Origin: Oceanicoccus sp.
Lineage (GTDB): Bacteria; Pseudomonadota; Gammaproteobacteria; Pseudomonadales; Dasaniaceae
Reading direction: 5' to 3'
Assembly: GCF_029238675.1 (NCBI RefSeq)
Contig: NZ_JAQWFR010000023.1
Span: forward strand, 1 to 64,000
Length of the DNA stretch: 64,000 bases
Shown piece by piece: positions 56,804 to 64,000 of this stretch (position 1 is its first letter; every line of letters begins with the position of its first letter). The notes beneath the pieces are model-generated. The model was not told the origin of the DNA and made no database searches. It saw only the letters and a list, made by a program, of their open reading frames with translations. Position numbers and translations under genes: made by a program.

Positions 56804-57097
56804 TGGAATGAGAGGTAAACCTGCCACCATTTCCCCCCTGAATAATGAAATTGCTCCAAATCGCCTCCGAACCCACAAAAAATGCCTTTTAAATCAACCC
56901 AATGCGGCCACTAGCTATGGCATTTGTGCCCCCAGATCTTTATACTTGCGCCATTTTTAAGGGCATGTCCTTGCGGGGCCGAAATATCAACGAAAAAAGT
57001 ACGATTCCGGTCTATCCTTAGCCATGGAATTTGTTCTCCTGTTGAGTCAGATCCTTAATATTACAAGTTTTTTAACTATCAAGTGTCAGGCATATCT
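56804..57097. promoter_or_regulatory. Upstream region of the nqr operon
   Basis: A 294-bp spacer that must contain the nqr promoter. I find no near-consensus sigma70 pair and no clear operator. The only structured element is the repeat just upstream. Confidence 0.45.
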
Positions 57098-58426
57098 ATG
57101 ATTAAGATCAGTCGTGGTTTGGACTTGCCTATCTCCGGTGCACCAGTACAGGTTATTAGTGAGGGGGCGAAAACACGCTCTGTTGCTTTAGTCGGTTTTG
57201 ACTATGTAGGCATGAAGCCCACAATGTCCGTGCAAGTTGGAGATCGCGTCAAGACCGGTCAACTACTATTCACCGATAAGAAAACCGAGGGTGTGAAATA
57301 TACATCACCTGCTACCGGTATCGTATCGGCCATTAACCGAGGTGATAAGCGTGTATTCCAGTCGGTTGTAATCGATGTGGAAGAGGACGAGTTTGAAACC
57401 TTTGCGTCAGGCGATGTTAATGCCATGGATCGACAGCAGGTTGTCGATACTCTGGTTAACTCAGGACAGTGGACAGCCTTGCGCACCCGTCCTTACAGTC
57501 GCGTACCCGCACCCGATTCAACAGCGGCTGCGATCTTCGTTACTGCCATTGATACCCACCCACTAGCGGCTGACCCTTCAGTGATTATCGCTGAGCAGGT
57601 GGCGGCCTTCGAAGGTGGTTTAAACGCATTGAGCAAGCTGAGTGATAAGGTCTTTGTTAGTACAGCCCCAGGCGCCAATATCTCAACCGGTGCTGCCAAA
57701 GTGGAGGCCGTTGAGTTTGCCGGCCCACATCCAGCAGGGCTTGCTGGTACTCATATGCATTACCTGAACCCGGTCAGCGCCAATAAAATCGCCTGGTCTA
57801 TCGGTTATCAGGATGTTATCGCCATCGGCAAGCTATTTGCTGAGGGCAAACTATCGGTTGAGCGTGTGGTGGCATTAGCGGGTCCGCAGGTTGATAAGCC
57901 TGAGTTAGTGAGAACGCGTTTAGGTGCCAATCTGCAAGAGTTAACCGCTGGTAAAGTTAAGCCTGAGAACAACCGTGTGATTTCCGGTTCTGTTTTAGGC
58001 GGTCGTACAGCTCGCGGTGCCGTGGCTTATCTTGGCCGATACCATCAACAGGTTAGCGTACTACTGGAAGGTGATGAGCGTGAATTTATGGGTTGGATGT
58101 CACCGGGCGTTGCCAGGCACTCAAACCTTGCCATCTATATCTCCCAGTTTACCAAAAGCAAATTGTTAGATTTCACTACCAGCACTAACGGCAGTGAAAG
58201 AGCTATGGTTCCCGTAGGTAGCTACGAGAAAATCATGCCACTAGATATTTTGCCTACCCAATTATTGCGTTCACTAATCGTTGGCGATACCGCCATGGCG
58301 CAAGACCTGGGTTGTTTAGAATTAGATGAGGAAGACCTGGCGCTGTGTACTTATGTCTGCTCAGGTAAGTATGAGTATGGCCCAATACTCCGCGATAACC
58401 TCACTCGCATAGAGAAGGAGGGTTAA
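57098..58426 (+). CDS. nqrA: Na+-translocating NADH:quinone reductase subunit A
   Basis: 442 residues from ATG 57098 ([18 protein letters not shown]); an in-frame GTG at 57083 adds five. Peripheral cytoplasmic subunit of the Na+-NQR complex. Typical segments are [32 protein letters not shown] and [13 protein letters not shown]. It opens the six-gene operon nqrABCDEF, whose genes are separated by 0-13 bases or overlap. Confidence 0.96.
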   Translation: MIKISRGLDLPISGAPVQVISEGAKTRSVALVGFDYVGMKPTMSVQVGDRVKTGQLLFTDKKTEGVKYTSPATGIVSAINRGDKRVFQSVVIDVEEDEFETFASGDVNAMDRQQVVDTLVNSGQWTALRTRPYSRVPAPDSTAAAIFVTAIDTHPLAADPSVIIAEQVAAFEGGLNALSKLSDKVFVSTAPGANISTGAAKVEAVEFAGPHPAGLAGTHMHYLNPVSANKIAWSIGYQDVIAIGKLFAEGKLSVERVVALAGPQVDKPELVRTRLGANLQELTAGKVKPENNRVISGSVLGGRTARGAVAYLGRYHQQVSVLLEGDEREFMGWMSPGVARHSNLAIYISQFTKSKLLDFTTSTNGSERAMVPVGSYEKIMPLDILPTQLLRSLIVGDTAMAQDLGCLELDEEDLALCTYVCSGKYEYGPILRDNLTRIEKEG

Positions 58427-58428
58427 TC

Positions 58429-59643
58429 ATGGCGGTCAAATTCCCCGCATTGCGGAAAGTACTCGACGATATGGAGCCGCACTTCCATAAAGGCGGTAAA
58501 TACGAAAACTGGTTTGCGCTGTATGAAGCGGCAGATACCATTTTCTACTCTCCTGGTCATACTACTAAAACCACAGCCCACGTCCGTGACGGTGTTGATC
58601 TAAAGCGCATTATGATCACCGTATGGTTATGTGTTTTCCCAGCCATGTTCTTTGGTATGTGGAATATTGGTTTCCAGGCTAATACTATTCTTGCCGAAAC
58701 CGGCCTGGTAATGACTGATGACTGGCGTGTTGGCCTGATCTCAGCCTTTGCCGGTAATGATCCTGCGAGCATGTGGGATAACTTCTGGTATGGTCTTTGG
58801 TACTTCGTTCCCGTTTATGCGGTTACCTTTATTGTAGGTGGCTTCTGGGAAGTCCTATTTGCCATGAAACGTGGCCACGAAGTTAACGAGGGTTTCTTTG
58901 TTACCTCTATCTTATTTGCCTTGATTTGCCCGCCGTCGATTCCCCTATGGCAGGTTGCGCTGGGTATCACCTTTGGTGTGGTTATCGGTAAAGAAGTTTT
59001 CGGTGGTACCGGTAAAAACTTCCTTAACCCGGCATTAACCGGCCGTGCATTCCTGTTCTTTGCCTACCCGGCTTCTATGTCTGGTGATGCAGTATGGACT
59101 GCGGTTGATGGTTACACCGGTGCAACGGCCTTATCGGTTGTAGCTAGCGATGGCGTTGTGGCCCTGCAAAACTCATTAACCTGGTGGGATTCGTTTGCAG
59201 GCTTTGAAGCTGGTTCCATGGGTGAAACCTCTGTCCTGGCGATTCTGTTAGGTGGTGCGGTTCTGCTTTGGACGCGTATTGCTTCATGGCGAATTGTTAG
59301 CGGCGTTATGATTGGAATGGTTGCCTTATCGTCCCTATTGAATCTACTCGGTTCCGATAGCAACCCGATGTTTGCCATGCCCTGGTACTGGCACTTAACC
59401 GTTGGTGGTTTTGCCTTCGGTATGATCTTTATGGCGACCGACCCCGTATCATCCTCAATGACCAATGCCGGTAAATGGTGGTTTGGTGCATTGATCGGTG
59501 TGATGGTGGTACTGATTCGTGTGGTAAACCCTGCATTCCCAGAAGGTATGATGCTGGCGATTCTATTTGCCAACTTATTCTCTCCTGTGATCGACCACTT
59601 TGTGGTGCAAGCTAACATTAAACGGAGGCTCGCCCGTGGCTAA
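58429..59643 (+). CDS. nqrB: Na+-NQR subunit B
   Basis: 404-residue membrane subunit with about ten helices that carries covalent FMN and the ubiquinone/Na+ site. The FMN-attachment threonine is Thr233 in YTGATALS, equivalent to the SGAT motif. [20 protein letters not shown] is conserved. The start is two bases after nqrA. Its last eight bases overlap nqrC. Confidence 0.96.
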   Translation: MAVKFPALRKVLDDMEPHFHKGGKYENWFALYEAADTIFYSPGHTTKTTAHVRDGVDLKRIMITVWLCVFPAMFFGMWNIGFQANTILAETGLVMTDDWRVGLISAFAGNDPASMWDNFWYGLWYFVPVYAVTFIVGGFWEVLFAMKRGHEVNEGFFVTSILFALICPPSIPLWQVALGITFGVVIGKEVFGGTGKNFLNPALTGRAFLFFAYPASMSGDAVWTAVDGYTGATALSVVASDGVVALQNSLTWWDSFAGFEAGSMGETSVLAILLGGAVLLWTRIASWRIVSGVMIGMVALSSLLNLLGSDSNPMFAMPWYWHLTVGGFAFGMIFMATDPVSSSMTNAGKWWFGALIGVMVVLIRVVNPAFPEGMMLAILFANLFSPVIDHFVVQANIKRRLARG

Positions 59644-60412
59644 TAAAGAAACTACCTCCAAGACGATTATCGTTGCGCTGGTTCTATGTATTGTCTGTTC
59701 GCTGGTGGTATCCAGTGCCGCGGTACTATTAAAAGACCAGCAGGACGCCAATAAAAAGCTTGACCGTTACAGCAATATCCTTGCTGCGGCCGGCATGCTT
59801 AACAAAGATGAAAGTATTGAAGATCAATACAATCGCCTGATTACCGCTAGAGTAGTGGATCTGGAAACCGGTCGCTATACCGATGTGGTTGATGTTGCCA
59901 CCTATGACCAGCGTCGTGCGGTTAAAGATAATTCGCTGTCTGAAGCTTTAAGTGGCGAAGATGACCTGGCCAAGATTTCACGTCGTGAAAACTATTCCAT
60001 GGTCTATCTGGTGTTATCTAAAGGTGAACTACAGAAAATTATCCTTCCTGTTCGCGGTTATGGTCTTTGGTCAACCATGCGCGGTTTTATCGCGCTGGAA
60101 AACGATGGCAATACTATCGCCGGTTTAGGTTTTTCCGAGCATGGCGAAACACCGGGGTTGGGTGGAGAAATCGATAACCCTAAGTGGAAATCACTATGGC
60201 CGGGTAAAAAAGTTTACCAAAACGGCGAAGTGGAAGTCGGTTTGATTAAAGGCTCAGTCACACCTGGCAGCGCCAATGCGGACTACGAAGTTGATGGTCT
60301 GGCCGGTGCTACCTTAACCAGTCGCGGTGTTACTAACCTGGTGCACTTCTGGTTGGGTGAGAAAGGTTTTCAGAAATTCCTCAGTAATTTACGTTCAGGG
60401 GAGGCAGGATAA
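59636..60412 (+). CDS. nqrC: Na+-NQR subunit C
   Basis: 258 residues from GTG 59636, preceded by GGAGG at seven bases; this start lies within nqrB. One N-terminal membrane helix ([21 protein letters not shown]) and a periplasmic FMN domain. FMN-linked Thr226 lies in [28 protein letters not shown] is conserved. It needs ApbE for flavinylation, and apbE is encoded at the end of the cluster. Confidence 0.96.
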   Translation: MANKETTSKTIIVALVLCIVCSLVVSSAAVLLKDQQDANKKLDRYSNILAAAGMLNKDESIEDQYNRLITARVVDLETGRYTDVVDVATYDQRRAVKDNSLSEALSGEDDLAKISRRENYSMVYLVLSKGELQKIILPVRGYGLWSTMRGFIALENDGNTIAGLGFSEHGETPGLGGEIDNPKWKSLWPGKKVYQNGEVEVGLIKGSVTPGSANADYEVDGLAGATLTSRGVTNLVHFWLGEKGFQKFLSNLRSGEAG

Positions 60413-61077
60413 TGTCTACAGTTAAGGATTCGCTAGTCGATCCCATTTTTAAAAATAACCCGATAGCTTTACAGGTGCTGGGTATTTGTTCTGCCTTGGC
60501 GGTAACTTCAAGTTTAAAAGTTACCTTGGTTATGTGTATGTCGGTTATCGTGGTGTGTGCTTGTTCTAACACCGCTATTTCGATTATCCGTAACGTAATC
60601 CCCAATAGCATCCGCATTATTGTACAGATGGTGATTATCGCGTCATTAGTAATCGTGGTTGACCAGGTGTTAAAGGCTTATTTCTATGAAATCAGCAAAC
60701 AGTTGTCAGTTTTTGTTGGTTTGATTATAACTAACTGTATCGTGATGGGACGTGCTGAAGCCTTTGCGATGAAGAACCCGCCGCTACCGAGCTTTTTTGA
60801 TGGCGTTGGTAACGGTTTAGGTTACTCAGCCATTTTGATTGCTATTGCGATTGTGCGTGAGTTGTTTGGTTCAGGTAAGTTGATGGGTATTGAAATTCTG
60901 CCGCTGGTTAATGATGGCGGTTGGTATCAGCCTAACGGTTTATTACTGTTGCCGCCTAGTGCCTTCTTCTTGATCGGTCTGTTCATTTGGGCACTACGCT
61001 CCTGGAAGAAAGAGCAAGTGGAAGAGTCGGAGTTTAAGATTACTTCGAATACCACTAACGCGCAGGAGGCAATGTAA
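60412..61077 (+). CDS. nqrD: Na+-NQR subunit D
   Basis: 221-residue integral membrane subunit with six predicted helices. [17 protein letters not shown] and [22 protein letters not shown] are diagnostic of NqrD/RnfE; the second contains the cysteine that helps hold the membrane 2Fe-2S centre shared with NqrE. It overlaps nqrC and nqrE by one base each. Confidence 0.96.
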   Translation: MSTVKDSLVDPIFKNNPIALQVLGICSALAVTSSLKVTLVMCMSVIVVCACSNTAISIIRNVIPNSIRIIVQMVIIASLVIVVDQVLKAYFYEISKQLSVFVGLIITNCIVMGRAEAFAMKNPPLPSFFDGVGNGLGYSAILIAIAIVRELFGSGKLMGIEILPLVNDGGWYQPNGLLLLPPSAFFLIGLFIWALRSWKKEQVEESEFKITSNTTNAQEAM

Positions 61078-61691
61078 TGGAAGAGTTACTAAGTTTATTT
61101 GTGCGCTCTGTCTTTATTGACAATATGGCGCTGGCCTTCTTCCTGGGCATGTGTACTTTATTAGCATTGTCCAAAAAAATGCAGGCGGCGATTGGTCTGG
61201 GTATAGCAGTTATCGTGGTACTGGGTATTACCGTACCGGTTAACTACATGATCTACACCTACTTTTTAAAAGAAGGTGCATTAGTTTGGTTAAGCCCGGA
61301 TTTTGCCACGGTTGATTTAAGCTTCCTTGGCTTATTGAGTTATATCGGTGTTATCGCAGCGCTGGTACAGATCCTGGAAATGTTCCTGGACAAATTTGTA
61401 CCGGCTCTTTATAACGCTTTGGGTGTATTTCTACCGTTAATCACGGTTAACTGTGCAATCATGGGGGCTTCACTCTTTATGGTTGAGCGTGACTACGGTT
61501 TCGGTGAATCAGTAGTGTTTGGTCTTGGCTCCGGTGTGGGCTGGGCATTAGCTATTATCTTGCTGGCTGGTATCCGCGAAAAAATGAAATACAGCGATGT
61601 ACCGGATGGCTTGCAAGGCCTGGGTATTACGTTTATTACTGTTGGTTTGATGTCGTTAGGCTTTATGTCCTTCGGCGGCATTGATCTATAA
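61077..61691 (+). CDS. nqrE: Na+-NQR subunit E
   Basis: 204-residue membrane subunit with six helices, inverted in topology relative to Nqr[23 protein letters not shown] and [25 protein letters not shown] carry the conserved cysteines for the intramembrane 2Fe-2S centre. It starts on the nqrD stop. nqrF begins 13 bases after its stop. Confidence 0.96.
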   Translation: MEELLSLFVRSVFIDNMALAFFLGMCTLLALSKKMQAAIGLGIAVIVVLGITVPVNYMIYTYFLKEGALVWLSPDFATVDLSFLGLLSYIGVIAALVQILEMFLDKFVPALYNALGVFLPLITVNCAIMGASLFMVERDYGFGESVVFGLGSGVGWALAIILLAGIREKMKYSDVPDGLQGLGITFITVGLMSLGFMSFGGIDL

Positions 61692-61704
61692 GAGGCGCAT
61701 TAGT

Positions 61705-62922
61705 ATGAATCAGGTAATTGTCCTCGGCGTAGGCATGTTTACAGTCGTCGTCATCACTTTGGTGGCAGTGATTTTATTCGCCCGTGCTCGTATGGTGAGT
61801 TCAGGTAACGTCAATATTGAAATTAATGGCCAGAAAACTATCTCCGTTCCGGCGGGTGATAAATTACTGCAAACTCTGGCTTCTAACGATATCTTCCTGG
61901 CTTCGGCCTGTGGCGGTGGCGGTAGTTGTGCGCAGTGTAAGTGTATTGTTAATGACGGTGGTGGTTCTATGCTGCCAACGGAAGAGCCGCACTTTACCCC
62001 TCGCGAATCTCGCGAAGGCTGGCGTTTATCCTGCCAGGCTCCAGTTAAGCAGGATATGAAAATTGAAGTACCAGAAGAAGTGTTTGGTATTAAGCAGTGG
62101 GAATGTACCGTTGAAAGTAATCCCAATGTTGCGACTTTTATTAAAGAGCTAACCCTGAAGTTACCCGAAGGTGAAAGTGTAGAATTTCGCGCGGGTGGTT
62201 ATGTGCAGCTTGAAGCTCCGGCTCATCATGTTAAATATAGCGACTTTGATGTGGGTGAAGAGTACAAAGGTGATTGGGAACGTTTTGGTTTCTTTGATGT
62301 TGAATCAAAAGTTGATGAGCCGATTATCCGTGCTTACTCAATGGCTAACTACCCGGAAGAGAAGGGTATTGTTAAGTTTAATATCCGTTGTGCAACGCCT
62401 CCGCCAAATAACCTCAGTCTGCCAGCAGGTCAAATGTCATCCTGGGTATTTAGCCTGAAGCCAGGTGATAAGGTAACAGTATTCGGTCCGTTCGGTGAGT
62501 TCTTTGCCAAAGAAAATGAAACAGAAATGGTATTTATTGGCGGTGGTGCAGGTATGGCACCTATGCGTTCACATATCTTCGACCAACTTAAGCGTATTGG
62601 TACCCACCGTAAAGTTTCATTCTGGTATGGTGCGCGTTCATTGCGTGAAGTATTTTACGCTGATGAATTTGATGCCTTGGCCAAAGAGTTTCCAAATTTT
62701 AACTGGCACCTGGCATTAAGTGATGCGCAGCCAGAAGATAACTGGACGGGCATGACAGGCTTTATTCACAATGTTGTACATGACAATTACCTGGGTGAAC
62801 ATTCGGCGCCTGAAGATTGTGAGTTCTATATGTGTGGTCCACCAATGATGAATTCAGCGATTATCAATATGCTGCACAGCCTGGGTGTGGAAGATGAAAA
62901 TATTATGTTGGATGAATTTTAA
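61705..62922 (+). CDS. nqrF: Na+-NQR subunit F, NADH-oxidising
   Basis: 405 residues from ATG 61705. N-terminal membrane helix; 2Fe-2S ferredoxin domain with [13 protein letters not shown] and a distal LSCQAP cysteine; then a ferredoxin-reductase-like FAD domain ([11 protein letters not shown]) and an NADH domain ([24 protein letters not shown]). It is the electron entry point of the complex. apbE follows after 26 bases. Confidence 0.97.
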   Translation: MNQVIVLGVGMFTVVVITLVAVILFARARMVSSGNVNIEINGQKTISVPAGDKLLQTLASNDIFLASACGGGGSCAQCKCIVNDGGGSMLPTEEPHFTPRESREGWRLSCQAPVKQDMKIEVPEEVFGIKQWECTVESNPNVATFIKELTLKLPEGESVEFRAGGYVQLEAPAHHVKYSDFDVGEEYKGDWERFGFFDVESKVDEPIIRAYSMANYPEEKGIVKFNIRCATPPPNNLSLPAGQMSSWVFSLKPGDKVTVFGPFGEFFAKENETEMVFIGGGAGMAPMRSHIFDQLKRIGTHRKVSFWYGARSLREVFYADEFDALAKEFPNFNWHLALSDAQPEDNWTGMTGFIHNVVHDNYLGEHSAPEDCEFYMCGPPMMNSAIINMLHSLGVEDENIMLDEF

Positions 62923-62948
62923 GTACTATCTATGACTGCACTTAAATT

Positions 62949-63986
62949 ATGAATCTATTCATCCAATACCAAAGAGCAGCTTCGCTGCTCTTTTTGTTTG
63001 TGTTTATAGCGGGTTGCGGTGACTCTGGTAAAGAGCATTTTACCCTGGCCGGCTCAACCATGGGCACTACCTATCATATTACCGTGCTTGAAAGAGAAGG
63101 TATCAAAAGCAATCAACAGGAGTTACAGCAGGCGATTGATCAACAGTTATTGTTAATCAATCAGCAGATGTCGACCTATCAAGATGATTCAGAGCTGTCT
63201 AAATTTAACCGGGCTCTGGTCGGTGAATGGGTTAATGTCAGTGCTAATCTGTTTGATATTTTGGTGATGAGTATGGAGCTAAGCTGGCTGACTGGTGGTG
63301 CTTTTGATATTACCGTTGGGCCGCTGGTTAATCTATGGGGCTTTGGCCCTGACGGTTTGGATATGCCATCAACCGTACCGGATGCTGGCAACATTAAAGC
63401 GCTGTTAGAACAAAGTGGTTTCCAGGCGATTGAGTTGGCTTTGGACGATAATAGTATCCGCAAAACCAAGCCGGTTATTCTTGATCTCTCGGCTATTGCC
63501 AAAGGCTATGGTGTGGATAAAGTCGCTGAGCTATTACTTTATGCGGGTTATACTGATTTTATGGTAGAGATCGGTGGCGAGTTGAGGTTGGCGGGTAATA
63601 GTCCTCGCGGTACGCCCTGGCGTATAGCCATAGAGCAGCCTGATGCCAATGCCTTTGGCCAGTCGAATAAGGCCGTGCAGGTCAGTGGTGTTTCAATAGC
63701 AACATCCGGTGACTATCGCAATTACTTTGAGCAAGACGGCAAGCGTTATTCCCATACGATCGATCCAACCACGGGTTATCCTACTGATCATTCTCTGGCG
63801 TCTATCACGGTAATCGCGGATTCTTCCGCCTACGCAGATGGTTTGGCCACGGCCTTAAATGTACTGGGGCCTGAGAAGGCATTGCAACTGGCTGAGCAGC
63901 AGGGCTTGGCTATCTATATGCTGGTGAAAACCGAGCAGGGCTTTGCAGCCCAATATAGCGAAGCCTTTAAACCCTATCTGCAATAA
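62949..63986 (+). CDS. apbE: FAD:protein FMN transferase ApbE
   Basis: 345-residue lipoprotein that transfers FMN from FAD to threonines in NqrB and NqrC. Lipobox FIAGC with Cys23. ApbE motifs are GSTMGTTYHI (about 36-45), a middle FDITVGPLVNLWGFGP and DLSAIAKGYGVDKV, and the metal/flavin-site HTIDPTTGYP. The position after nqrF is standard for nqr operons in Pseudomonas and Vibrio. Confidence 0.96.
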   Translation: MNLFIQYQRAASLLFLFVFIAGCGDSGKEHFTLAGSTMGTTYHITVLEREGIKSNQQELQQAIDQQLLLINQQMSTYQDDSELSKFNRALVGEWVNVSANLFDILVMSMELSWLTGGAFDITVGPLVNLWGFGPDGLDMPSTVPDAGNIKALLEQSGFQAIELALDDNSIRKTKPVILDLSAIAKGYGVDKVAELLLYAGYTDFMVEIGGELRLAGNSPRGTPWRIAIEQPDANAFGQSNKAVQVSGVSIATSGDYRNYFEQDGKRYSHTIDPTTGYPTDHSLASITVIADSSAYADGLATALNVLGPEKALQLAEQQGLAIYMLVKTEQGFAAQYSEAFKPYLQ

Positions 63987-63988
63987 CT

Positions 63989-64000
63989 ATGAGCAGGGCT
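63989..64000 (+). CDS. Possible next gene start (cut by window edge)
   Basis: An ATG lies two bases after the apbE stop and opens MSRA before the window ends. In related clusters the next gene is nqrM, but four codons are too few to identify it. Confidence 0.2.

Overview
The window is a stretch of chromosome from a gammaproteobacterium. It is most likely a marine, Pseudomonas-related member of the Cellvibrionales/Pseudomonadales group. I infer this from gene order and protein type, not from a database search. The gene order matches what I remember of Pseudomonas: yccA next to the tus genes; rne/rluC; yceD-rpmF-plsX-fabD-fabG-acpP-fabF-pabC-mltG-tmk-holB-pilZ-tatD; tig-clpP-clpX-lon-hupB-ppiD; etfBA/etf-QO; cysI-DUF934; metH; nfuA; MTI phosphorylase-csiV-mfd-gap-nqrABCDEF-apbE. 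Base composition is moderate and coding density is high. A Na+-translocating NADH:quinone reductase suggests a marine lifestyle.

Layout. 1-830 holds the first codons of tusD (minus strand) and yccA. 1023-3124 is a small degenerate island inserted at the 3' end of a tRNA-Ser(TGA) gene. It has a 17-bp direct repeat of the tRNA end, an integrase stump, and one intact plus one truncated exported protein with a VPxPA-type C-terminal sorting signal. 3276-6760 carries rne with its leader, divergent from rluC. 6757-8964 holds rluC, a HAD phosphatase and yceF. 9073-19521 is a fatty-acid, cell-envelope and DNA-metabolism superoperon that starts from a near-consensus sigma70 promoter lying almost on the first ATG. 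19553-22980 is accessory: a K+ channel-like protein and a two-gene unit of a GH84-type N-acetylglucosaminidase plus a divergent phosphomannose-isomerase-like protein. 23172-32117 is tRNA-Leu followed by the proteostasis cluster, where lon has a sigma32-like promoter and hupB a sigma70 promoter. 32162-34624 holds a serA-type dehydrogenase, a lipoprotein and a DUF1285 protein. 34751-38421 is the electron-transfer-flavoprotein locus. 38602-42055 holds an antiporter, a DUF934 protein and sulfite reductase. 42313-47606 holds a tiny membrane protein, metH, nfuA and a cold-shock gene. 47832-54884 holds a DUF6763-like protein, an MscS channel, methylthioinosine phosphorylase, csiV and mfd. 55158-63986 holds an extended GAPDH, nqrABCDEF and apbE.

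How the genes fit together. YceD/RpmF/PlsX/Fab/ACP link ribosome and lipid synthesis. Trigger factor, ClpXP, Lon and PpiD handle protein folding and turnover. The two ETF subunits pass electrons to ETF-QO and on to quinone. ApbE attaches FMN to NqrB and NqrC. The CysI/DUF934 pair, MetH and methylthioinosine phosphorylase form a sulfur/methionine theme.

A dispersed palindromic repeat family (REP/MITE-like, up to about 130 bp, seven copies or part-copies) sits in spacers throughout. One copy lies inside the plsX-fabD operon. The parts least explained by known gene families are the GH84/PMI-like pair, the tRNA-Ser island, the repeat family, and several leader-region structures (rne, yceD, rluC, etfB, nfuA).
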